The position numbers were made by a program, and so were the translations under genes. This document shows positions 18,965-28,200 of a stretch of 64,000 nt of DNA, one piece after another (positions within the stretch are counted from its first letter, which is position 1; each line of letters opens with the position of its first letter). Below the pieces are notes generated by a model. It did not search any database. It was not told the DNA's origin and worked only from the letters and a program-made list of their open reading frames with translations. Where the stretch lies: assembly GCA_016292045.1 (NCBI GenBank), contig JAEEZX010000013.1, positions 1 through 64,000 on the forward strand. Reading direction: 5' to 3'. This stretch comes from Bacteroidaceae bacterium (lineage in GTDB: Bacteria > Bacteroidota > Bacteroidia > Bacteroidales > Bacteroidaceae).

Positions 18965-21025
18965 TTACCCGACCTGGCTTCCGCCTTTCACATCGTCCAG
19001 GGTTGTGGTCACAGAGAGGTCGCCGTTGTAGTTGACGGCGGAGAGTATCATGCCTTCGGAGGTCTCACCCATCATCGTGCGCGGTGCGAAGTTGGCGATG
19101 AAGAGCACGCGCTTGCCCACGAGCTGTTCGGGTTCATACCATTGTGCGATGCCCGAGAGTATGGTGCGGTCCTTGCCGCTTCCGTCGTCGATGGTGAACT
19201 TCAGCAGTTTCTTCGACTTCTTCACCTTCTCGCAGGCCTTCACCAGTCCCACGCGGATGTCCATCTTCTCAAACTCCTCGAATGATACGGTGGGCTTCAC
19301 GGGTGCTGCCTTGTAGTTGGCTGCCTCGTTGGCCTTTATGGTGTCTTCCAGTTTCTTTATCTGGAACTCGATGTCGCTGTCCTCCACCTTTGTGAACAGC
19401 AGTTCGGGCTTCGGCAGCTGTGTGCCTTCCGCCAGCAGATCCATGCTTCCTATCTGCTCCCATGAGAAGCTTGTCATTGCAATCATCTCTCTCAGACGCT
19501 TGCTGCTGAAGGGCAGGAAGGGCTCGAAGGCGATTGCCAGATTCGCTGTGATTTGCAGCGATATATTTATTATGGTCTTCACGCGCTCGGGGTCGGTCTT
19601 TATCACCTTCCAGGGTTCGGAGTCGGCGAGATACTTGTTTCCGATGCGTGCCAGGTTCATTGCCTCCTTCTGTGCTTCGCGGAACTTGAAGCCCTCCAGC
19701 AGGCTCTCAAGCTTTTCCTTCACGTCGCGGAATTCGGCGAGTGTGTCTCTGTCGAAGTCGGTGAGCTCTCCGCAAGCGGGCACCCGTCCTTCGTAGTATT
19801 TCTGTGTCAGCTGCAATGCACGGTTCACAAAGTTTCCGTACACAGCCACCAACTCGTTGTTGCATCGTGCCTGATAGTCGCGCCAGGTGAAGTCGTTGTC
19901 CTTCGTCTCGGGCGCATTGGCTGTGAGCACGTAGCGCAGTTCGTCCTGTCGGCCGGGCATCTCCCTGAGATACTCATGCAGCCAGACGGCGTAGTTCTTA
20001 GATGTGGATATCTTGTTTCCCTCCAGATTGAGGAATTCGTTTGAGGGCACGTTGTCGGGCAGGATGTATTCGCCGTGAGCTTTCAGCATCGAGGGGAACA
20101 CGATGCAGTGGAACACGATATTGTCCTTTCCGATGAAATGTACGAGACGGGTCTCGGGGTCTTTCCACCATGTTTCCCACGAGCCCCATACTTCGGGTTT
20201 GTTGTCGCAGAGCTCCTTCGTGTTGGATATATATCCGATGGGAGCGTCGAACCACACGTAGAGCACTTTGCCCTCTGCGCCTTCAACGGGAACGGGTATG
20301 CCCCAGTCGAGGTCGCGTGTCACGGCGCGCGGCTTCAGTCCTCCGTCCAGCCACGACTTACATTGTCCGTAGACATTGCTTCTCCACTCGGTGTGGTCCT
20401 TCAGAATCCATTGCTCCAGCCATTCCTGGTACTGATCCAGGGGGAGATACCAGTGCTTCGTAGCCTTCTTCACGAGGGGATTTCCCGTCTCCGCGTTGTA
20501 GGGATTGATGAGTTCCTCGGGCGAGAGTGTTGCGCCGCACTTCTCACATTGGTCGCCGTAAGCCTCGGGGGCGTGACATCTGGGGCATTCGCCTCGGATG
20601 TTGCGGTCGGTGAGGAAGCGCTGTGTCTGCTCGTCGTAGAACTGCTCGGAGGTCTGCTCCACGAACTTTCCTTCGTCGTAGAGCTTGCGGAAGAAGTCGG
20701 ACGCCAGCTTGTGGTGTGTCTCGGATGTGGTGCGGCTGTAGATGTCGAAGCTGATGCCGAACTCGCGGAACGACTCCTTGATCAGCTGGTGGTATCTGTC
20801 CACCACTTCCTGCACGGTGATACCCTCCTTGCGTGCGCGGATGGTGACGGGCACTCCGTGCTCGTCGCTGCCTCCGATAAACATCACGGGGCGGCCCTTA
20901 AGACGCAGATAGCGGCTATAGATGTCGGCGGGAACATATACACCTGCCAGATGTCCGATGTGCACCGGCCCGTTGGCGTAGGGCAGGGCGGAAGTAACTG
21001 TTGTTCTCTTAAATGTCTGTGGCAT
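18965..21025 (-). CDS. metG: Methionyl-tRNA synthetase with C-terminal tRNA-binding OB domain
   Basis: [18 protein letters not shown] (HIGH), [11 protein letters not shown] (KMSKS-like), [18 protein letters not shown] zinc knuckles, C-terminal [12 protein letters not shown]. Confidence 0.96.
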   Translation of the reverse strand: MPQTFKRTTVTSALPYANGPVHIGHLAGVYVPADIYSRYLRLKGRPVMFIGGSDEHGVPVTIRARKEGITVQEVVDRYHQLIKESFREFGISFDIYSRTTSETHHKLASDFFRKLYDEGKFVEQTSEQFYDEQTQRFLTDRNIRGECPRCHAPEAYGDQCEKCGATLSPEELINPYNAETGNPLVKKATKHWYLPLDQYQEWLEQWILKDHTEWRSNVYGQCKSWLDGGLKPRAVTRDLDWGIPVPVEGAEGKVLYVWFDAPIGYISNTKELCDNKPEVWGSWETWWKDPETRLVHFIGKDNIVFHCIVFPSMLKAHGEYILPDNVPSNEFLNLEGNKISTSKNYAVWLHEYLREMPGRQDELRYVLTANAPETKDNDFTWRDYQARCNNELVAVYGNFVNRALQLTQKYYEGRVPACGELTDFDRDTLAEFRDVKEKLESLLEGFKFREAQKEAMNLARIGNKYLADSEPWKVIKTDPERVKTIINISLQITANLAIAFEPFLPFSSKRLREMIAMTSFSWEQIGSMDLLAEGTQLPKPELLFTKVEDSDIEFQIKKLEDTIKANEAANYKAAPVKPTVSFEEFEKMDIRVGLVKACEKVKKSKKLLKFTIDDGSGKDRTILSGIAQWYEPEQLVGKRVLFIANFAPRTMMGETSEGMILSAVNYNGDLSVTTTLDDVKGGSQVG

Positions 21026-21052
21026 TGAAGGTATGTTTTTTTTTTGTGATTA

Positions 21053-21081
21053 GAGCCCCGGCCTTGTTGGGGTCGGGGCTC
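21053..21081. terminator. Hairpin downstream of large surface protein 2, same stem as the one at 15164
   Basis: GAGCCCCGGCC-TTGTTGG-GGTCGGGGCTC; 11-bp stem identical to 15164..15190, different loop; no clean U-tract on the minus strand. Confidence 0.55.
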
Positions 21082-21109
21082 CTATTGTGCAAATTATTTG
21101 CTTAATTAC

Positions 21110-24100
21110 TTACTTGACAATCTGGCCAGCAGCGTTGAACTTCTTGCCGTTGCTGTAGATGACGAGTCTGTCGTTCTCCAGATACTTGCCGTCAGCCTTA
21201 CCCTTCTCAACGAATGCGGGCAGTGTGCTTACGCCAGTGGGCTCGGGGAAGCCGTCTGCAGCATAGAAGAGCTGAATCTGATCGCAGATGAACCAGCTGG
21301 TGCCACCAAGCTGCCAACGATAGAAGCCGATAGAGGTGTATGCACCGCCTTCGGGAACATAGAACTGGATACGTGTGCCACCGATGTTGAGCTCCTTATC
21401 TCTGCGAGCCTGCATCCAAGCGTTGAACTGATCCATAGTGTTGGGAGTGTACCAACCAGTTACGATGTCGCTGGAAATGCCACCTGCACCCTCTGTGATA
21501 TCCTCCTGCTTAGCCACATAGCGGGCGTTAGCAGTAGGTGTAGCGATGGTGTCAGCCTCCTGCATCTTCACATACATGTATGTAGCGTAGGCGATATCCT
21601 CGTCCTCAACACCGTTGATGGCAGTTTCCCAGCTGTTACGACGGTCCATAGCCCAGCTGATGAAGGTGTAGTAACCCTCGGGCAAGAACAGAGGCTGGTA
21701 AGCGTCGATTGTCTTCTGATACCATTCGCCGCTGCCGTATGCACCGGTGTTGATAGCGTTACATTCTGTACCCTTCCACTGAGTGTCCTCTATGTAGTCG
21801 GGGTTGATGAGCTGATCGGTAACCTCTTCAGGATCGTCAGCAGTACCTGTGCCCTGAACCTTGATATAGATGCTACCCATCTTGAGGCGAATCTCCTCCA
21901 TTACGCTGTTGTAGAAGTCATATGTGCTGGTGTAAGCACCGTCGGCTGCAGCAGAGGGATCGAAGGACTCGTCCATCATCATCTCTCTGTCGAGAATCTC
22001 AGGTGCTGAGCCGTATTCCTGTTCATCGTAAACAAGCAGGTTGTCCATATCCTCGTTGGTGAGGCTTATCATAGAGCCGGTCTCAAGAGCGCTCATGAGG
22101 TCGAATACGTCGTAAACGTTCTGTGCGAACTGCTTAACCTTCTCATCACCGTCGAAGTTGGCAATCAGCTCAGTGAGCTCAGCCTGAGTGGTGTAGAAGT
22201 TGTTGATTGCAGTCTGGTAAACGTCCAACTTAGCAATCAGGTAAACTGCTTCATCGTAAGCTTTCTTGTAGTCCTGATATGTAGCCATATCGTTGTTGAT
22301 AAGAGCTTGATACTCAGGGATTCTCTTATTGACGGTGTCGTTCAGGAACACTTCCTGCAGACCGCTGCCTTCGAGAAGGAGCGGGTTGGCCTCAATAGCA
22401 GAAACCTTTTCAATCAGCTGAGCGCGCATAGCGTTGCGGTCCTCGCCGAGGAGCTGGAGACGGAAGTTAGACCACAGAGCCCAGTGCATATGGCTGGTAG
22501 CGCGGATACCGATGCGCAGTGTACCTACACCGTCACCTTCGTCGGGCACCTCACCGTAAACAGTCATCGGGTAGCGACCTGCGGAGAATGCAACAGATGC
22601 GCCGGTCATGCCGTTGGGCACGAGCTTGCTGGTGCCGCTGCCGTCGTCCCAGCTGTAGTCAGTCATGTGGCTACCGCCGATGTGGGTAGAGTTGGCCATT
22701 AAGTTCTGAACAGCGGGATCCTCGTTCTCATTGTACTTCCAAAGATCACTTGGGTCGCTCTGCCAGTAGAGCACGTTGGTACCGTTCTTAGCGATAGTAC
22801 CCTGCCAGATGCCGGTGTTGTCGTCGTAAACGAGGTCGTTCTCAACGGGATCCTTAGCAATGTGCTGGATGGGGCTGGATACAGTACCCATGTAGATTTC
22901 TACGGGCACCTTCTCCTCACCGGTCCAAGAACCGTTGTAGCTAGGACGATAGAATGCGTTTACAGAGATAGAGTAGAGACCTGCGGGAGCGTTCTCCACA
23001 ATCTGGTAGAAGTCGAAGCTATTCTTGTCGTAAGCCTCAGCGCAAGGCCATCCGCTCAGACCGCCGTGAGGATCGGTGATACCGCTCACGCCGTTCCAAC
23101 CGGCACCACCAGCCTCGGTGAAGTCGGGGTTAACAAGCAGGAAGCTGACATCCATACCGGGCTGTACAACGTCCTTCTTAACGTCGTTCATCAGGCCGTT
23201 AACGAATGCAACCTCTTCTGCGATCTGCTCGTCGTTCATAGTACGATGCTGCATGATGTAGTTGTAGCAGCCGTAAACGAAGATGTATGAGCCGGAAGAA
23301 GAGCCGGGACCGTAAGCGGAAGCAGCGCCGTTAACATAAGCGTTCAGGGCGTTCATTGATACAGCGGGCTTGTACTTGCCTTCCTGGCTTGCAATCTGAG
23401 TGTAGAGCTTCTTGGCCTTGTCGGATACTGTAACATAGCTGCTCCAAGATGCAACGCTGGCCTTCCAAGCGTTCTCTGCCAAAACGAAGTCAGCATATCT
23501 CTGGTCAACTTCGTCGAAAGTGGCGTCACCCTGCTGCAGGCCTTCAACCCAAAGCTTGAATGAGCTGTAAGCGTTGTCGTAAGCAGTCCATGCGTCAGCA
23601 GAACCAACACCCTCGATGGGGAATTTGATGCTGTTGAGGATCTCCCTAGCGTACTCAGGTACGTTGCTGTAAGACATCAACTGGATGTTATCGAAGATAA
23701 CCCAAGTGTTCTTGTCGTTCTTCAAACGGAAACCAACCTCGAGGTCGTTAACGGGCTCGGTCAGCTCGAAACGAACGGGGTCAATCTGATACAGACCGTT
23801 CTGGAAAGCGTTAGATGCTGCGCTCATGTCGTTCTCGCTGCCGGTGCGCAAGGGCAGAGCAACCTCGGTCTCGCCTGCGAATACAACGGGCTTCTCGTCT
23901 GTTGAACCATCGTCCTTACGATAGAAACCCTGAGCAGACAACTGGTAGCGACCTGCAGGCAGGTCCTTAATCACCTGAGAGATGGTGAAGGTAGAGTGCC
24001 AAGACTCTGCGCACTTGTTGTCGTTGGTACCACCGCTGAGGTTCTTGTTAGTACAGTCGGCGCTGACAGTCCAGTCGGCTGTGCTCTGGTTGCGGCAGAA

Positions 24101-24712
24101 GTCGGGGTTCTTGATGAGGAAGTTGAAGCTCACGTTGTTGCTCTGAGCCTTCTGCACCATGTAGGCAAGAGCCTCATCATAGGTCATCACGTAGAAGAGA
24201 CATGCGTCGGTGAGAGTCTCGCTGAACTCCAGGTTGTAGCCCTTCTTGAGGCCCTTGTTCTCGCTGCGAGCCAGATAGCCGTGCTTTTTCTCAACCCACT
24301 CGCCATCGTAAGACCACTCGCTAGTGCAGTGGAAAGCGAAGATACCACCGCCCTGATCCTCGATGGACCAGATGCCGTCGACGCTCTTTGTCGTGCCGGC
24401 CTCTTCATCGTCCTTCACGGTAGCCTTACCGTTGTTGTCGGTGTAGAGGTTGGTGCCGAGGTTCTTGTCGGCAACACTTACGAGGGTGTTAACAATGTTG
24501 TAACCCTCACCTGTGGAACCCTGAATGAACTGGAAGATACCGGCATCAGTACTGATACAACCGTTGGTACCCCAGTTGTTCTGGGCACCGAGGAACAGGT
24601 CTGTCTCTACATTCAAGATGTAGTAGTTCACACCTTCCTCAATGTTAGTTACAGCTCGTGAGCTCAATGTTGTGAGCAACACGACTGCCAAAAGAAGTAA
24701 TTTGTTCTTCAT
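21110..24712 (-). CDS. Large secreted multidomain surface protein (paralog 2) with lectin/CBM-like modules and T9SS-type tail
   Basis: 1200 aa; full-length similarity to 15219..18935; tail GKYLENDRLVIYSNGKKFNAAGQIVK. Confidence 0.8.
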   Translation of the reverse strand: MKNKLLLLAVVLLTTLSSRAVTNIEEGVNYYILNVETDLFLGAQNNWGTNGCISTDAGIFQFIQGSTGEGYNIVNTLVSVADKNLGTNLYTDNNGKATVKDDEEAGTTKSVDGIWSIEDQGGGIFAFHCTSEWSYDGEWVEKKHGYLARSENKGLKKGYNLEFSETLTDACLFYVMTYDEALAYMVQKAQSNNVSFNFLIKNPDFCRNQSTADWTVSADCTNKNLSGGTNDNKCAESWHSTFTISQVIKDLPAGRYQLSAQGFYRKDDGSTDEKPVVFAGETEVALPLRTGSENDMSAASNAFQNGLYQIDPVRFELTEPVNDLEVGFRLKNDKNTWVIFDNIQLMSYSNVPEYAREILNSIKFPIEGVGSADAWTAYDNAYSSFKLWVEGLQQGDATFDEVDQRYADFVLAENAWKASVASWSSYVTVSDKAKKLYTQIASQEGKYKPAVSMNALNAYVNGAASAYGPGSSSGSYIFVYGCYNYIMQHRTMNDEQIAEEVAFVNGLMNDVKKDVVQPGMDVSFLLVNPDFTEAGGAGWNGVSGITDPHGGLSGWPCAEAYDKNSFDFYQIVENAPAGLYSISVNAFYRPSYNGSWTGEEKVPVEIYMGTVSSPIQHIAKDPVENDLVYDDNTGIWQGTIAKNGTNVLYWQSDPSDLWKYNENEDPAVQNLMANSTHIGGSHMTDYSWDDGSGTSKLVPNGMTGASVAFSAGRYPMTVYGEVPDEGDGVGTLRIGIRATSHMHWALWSNFRLQLLGEDRNAMRAQLIEKVSAIEANPLLLEGSGLQEVFLNDTVNKRIPEYQALINNDMATYQDYKKAYDEAVYLIAKLDVYQTAINNFYTTQAELTELIANFDGDEKVKQFAQNVYDVFDLMSALETGSMISLTNEDMDNLLVYDEQEYGSAPEILDREMMMDESFDPSAAADGAYTSTYDFYNSVMEEIRLKMGSIYIKVQGTGTADDPEEVTDQLINPDYIEDTQWKGTECNAINTGAYGSGEWYQKTIDAYQPLFLPEGYYTFISWAMDRRNSWETAINGVEDEDIAYATYMYVKMQEADTIATPTANARYVAKQEDITEGAGGISSDIVTGWYTPNTMDQFNAWMQARRDKELNIGGTRIQFYVPEGGAYTSIGFYRWQLGGTSWFICDQIQLFYAADGFPEPTGVSTLPAFVEKGKADGKYLENDRLVIYSNGKKFNAAGQIVK

Positions 24713-24819
24713 TTTGTTTGAGATTTGGTTAATAATAAGGTTAATTAAAAAATTGGTTTGTTGTTTATGTTCGACTTAACTTTAACTTCACTTCAATCGC
24801 GCTTCTTCCGTGCTTCCTC

Positions 24820-24908
24820 TGCGCAGCGCCTGCGGAGCGCCTGCTCTGTCCTCAAGGATTCCCCAAGATTTCTTGGACTCTGCAGGGAGTCTGTAAGGAG
24901 TCTGCAAG
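24820..24908 (-). repeat. Two short imperfect 11-bp tandem repeat tracts in the 5' leader of paralog 2
   Basis: + strand 24876..24908 = gactctgcagg/gagtctgtaag/gagtctgcaag (3 x 11 bp); 24820-24846 region reads on - strand GCAGGCGCTCC/GCAGGCGCTGC (2 x 11 bp). Confidence 0.7.
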
Positions 24909-25034
24909 GAGGAACATCGCTATGTTTCTTCCTCGTCTCATCCCTGCCTCAGAGTTGCATCAGCCTTGCCAAAGACCACTTTAGTGGGGGCATTTTACTG
25001 CCGCTTTTGTACTATTTTCGCGTTTTTAACAACG

Positions 25035-25042
25035 CAAAGGTA
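25035..25042 (-). promoter_or_regulatory. -7 box TACCTTTG for paralog 2, implying a ~310-nt 5' leader
   Basis: caaaggta on + strand; ATG of paralog 2 at 24712. Confidence 0.55.
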
Positions 25043-25199
25043 GAAAATTTTGAAATACGGCGTATCTTTTTTTTATTTTTTTTTTACAAAAATGCATTTT
25101 TTTTTGTTTTTGAGTGAAAAAATTGAAAAAATGCCCGTTTAAGATTGAAAAACGGAAAACGATGAAACAAAATTATTTGCAGTTCTCGAAAATTTGTTG

Positions 25200-25207
25200 T
25201 ACATTTG
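25200..25207 (+). promoter_or_regulatory. -7 box TACATTTG for the GT2-DUF4922-SpoIID / aroB / GH43 operon
   Basis: TACATTTG 26 nt upstream of ATG at 25233. Confidence 0.55.
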
Positions 25208-25232
25208 CCTCGAAATTACACTAAACAAGGAG

Positions 25233-28200
25233 ATGACAGATATCTTTTCCAACAATTCGCTTCTTCTGGAAGACGAAAAGATAGAGGGAAAATACGTGCT
25301 GGACGGTTCGCTGGGCTCAACACATACGCTGAGGAGCGTTGCCAGGACGGGCAGCGCACCTTATATTCTGCTGCATACCAAGCCCGGCACAGTGGAGCTG
25401 GGCTATCACGCCCTGCATCGCTGGGAGACGCTGATGGAAGACAGCGGGGCTCCCTGGAGCTATGCCGACTATCGCACGGAGGAACCTGTGCGACTGATTG
25501 ACTATCAGGTGGGTTCGGTGAGGGACGACTTCCAGATGGGAGCCCTCGTGATGGTGAGACGCGATGTGTTGCAGGAATACGTGGAGCAGGAGACGCACGT
25601 CTACCAGTTTGCCGCGCTCTACGACCTGCGTCTTTTCTGTTCGCGCCGGCGTCTGCCGCTGCACATAGGGGAGTTTCTCTACAGGATGGACGAGACGGAC
25701 ACAAGGGCGAGCGGTGTGAAGCAGTTCGACTACGTGGATCCGCGCAACAGGGCGGCACAGGTGGAGATGGAAAGGGCCTGCACCCGCCATCTGCGTGCCA
25801 TCAACGCCTATCTGCACGGCGACGAAGTGGATGTGGTGAAGCTGGAGGAGGGAGAGTTTCCCGTGGAGGCAACGGTGGTGATACCGGTGAGAAACCGCGT
25901 GCGCACCATTCGCGACGCCATAGAAAGCGTGCTCAGACAGAAAGCTCCGTTCAAGTACAATCTGATGGTGGTGGACAACCACTCGGACGACGGCACGACG
26001 GAGGAAATAGACAAATTCCAGGACGAACGGCTGATACACATCATACCGGATCGCGACGATCTGGGCATCGGAGGATGCTGGAACCGGGCTGTGCACGACG
26101 AGAGGGTGGGACGCTTTGTGGTGCAGCTCGACAGCGACGACCTCTACAGCGGCGAGGATACGCTGGCGAGGATAGTGAACCAGTTCTACGAGGACGGAGC
26201 AGCAATGGTGGTGGGTTCGTACCGCATCTGCAACTTCCAGCTGGAGACGCTGCCGCCAGGACTCATCGACCATCGCGAGTGGACGCAGCAGAACGGACGC
26301 AACAATGCGCTGCGAATCAACGGACTGGGAGCGCCGAGAGCCTTCTTCACTCCCGTGCTGCGCGAGATACAGATACCAAATACATCCTACGGCGAGGACT
26401 ATGCCCTCGGACTGATGATATCGCGCCGCTACCGCATCGGACGTATCTACGACGAGCTGTATCTCTGCCGCCGCTGGGAGGGTAATTCCGACGCTGCGCT
26501 CTCGCAGGAAAAGCAGAATATAAACAATTTATATAAGGATAGCCTCCGCAGTCGCGAGATAGAAGCCCGTCAGGCTCTCAACCGTCTGTGGCAGCATGAA
26601 GTGAGCCGCGAGGAGGTGGAGGCATTCTTCCGTCAGGAAGTGGAGCAATGGCAGTTGGCTGCGACGAACTACAGGAATCTGGAGCAGCAGGTGCAGTCGC
26701 GCGCTCTGCCGATAGGAGAGACGGATATGACGGTGCAATGGAATCCCTCGCGCATCGTATCGACGGCGGCGAAGGTGGATGCCAAGAGCATCGAGGAGCG
26801 CCCGTGCTTCCTGTGCGACCACAACAGACCGAAGGAGCAGCACGCCCTCAAGATGGAGAGGCACTACCAGATATTGGTGAATCCCTTCCCCATACTGCCC
26901 CGCCATTTCACCATCCCGTCGCGCCGACACACCCCGCAGAGCATCTGGGCGCACTTCAGCACGATGAGACGTATGGCATGGACGATGCCGGAGGACATAG
27001 TATTCTACAACGGAGCACAGTGCGGAGCCAGCTGTCCCGACCACATGCATCTGCAGGCGGGAAGCAGGGGCGTGATGCCGCTGGAGCGCGACTGGAAGAT
27101 ATGGGAGAACCACCTGCGGAGACTCTTCCCCCTCACGGGAGCGGGAGCCGCACAGATGCAGGAAGCCGGCAATACGAGCGACCGATGCGGCCTCTATCTG
27201 CTGGAGGACTGGGTGAGCCCTGTATTCGTGATACGAAGTTTGCCCACAGAACCCGATTCGCTGCTGTGCCAGCGCATATACAAGGCGCTGCCCGTAGTGG
27301 AAGGCGAAGCGGAGCCGAGAATGAACCTCGTCACCTGGCGTCAGGAAGGCGGTGTGGGACGTGAGGACGAAATAGTGACACTCATCTTCCCAAGAAAGAA
27401 GCACCGTCCGAGCTGCTATCCCGACATCATGGTGAGTCCCGGAGCCCTCGATATGGGCGGTCTCATCATCACTCCGCGCGAAGAGGACTTCAAGGTGATG
27501 ACGCCCGAACTGGCAGCTGACATACTGCGGGAGGTGACGCTGTCGGAGGAGGAACTGCAACCCGTCATCGAGGCTGTGACCGACAAGGAGCCGGCAGAGA
27601 AGGATGCAGCGAAGCCGTCGGTGCAGACCGACGACCTGCCGCTGAAGGAGGAAATGGAAGGAGCAAAGGTGACGGTGGGCATCAAGACGGCCCCATCGCT
27701 GCGTTTCAATATCAACGGGGAATACACAGCCAAGGGACAGACCGTGACGGGCGAACAGGTGGTGGTGTGCGAAGAGGGAAGTATCCGATGGAACGGGCAG
27801 CTTTACCGCAATCTGTCGTTCTCTCCGGTGACGGAGGATGCCACGTTCTCCATGTCGGATGTGACGATAGGTGTGAAGTTCCATTGGGAGAGACAGGAGA
27901 CGCAGACATTTCAGGGGAAACTGCGACTGGTGGTGGATGAGGAGAAGATAGTGGCCATCAACGAACTGCCGGTGGAGGACTATCTCGTGAGCGTCATATC
28001 GTCGGAGATGAAGGCGACGAGTTCGCTGGAATTCCTGAAGGCATCGGCTGTGATATCGCGCTCGTGGCTCTACGCTCAGATGGATCGTCGTCGTCATCAC
28101 AGCGATAGCGACCGTCCCGCGTTCTTCGCCTTCACAAAGACGAGTAAGGAATATATCCGATGGCACGACCGCGAGGAGCATACCATATTCGATGTGTGCG

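Noticed and set aside
24820-24908. Short repeats as a CRISPR array
   Set aside because: Units are 11 bp, contiguous and imperfect, without spacers, and no cas genes are present.
25069-25135. A/T homopolymer tracts (ttttttttattttttttttacaaaaatgcattttttttt)
   Set aside because: AT-rich divergent intergenic DNA between two promoters; typical for Bacteroidales and possibly error-prone, no specific element supported.
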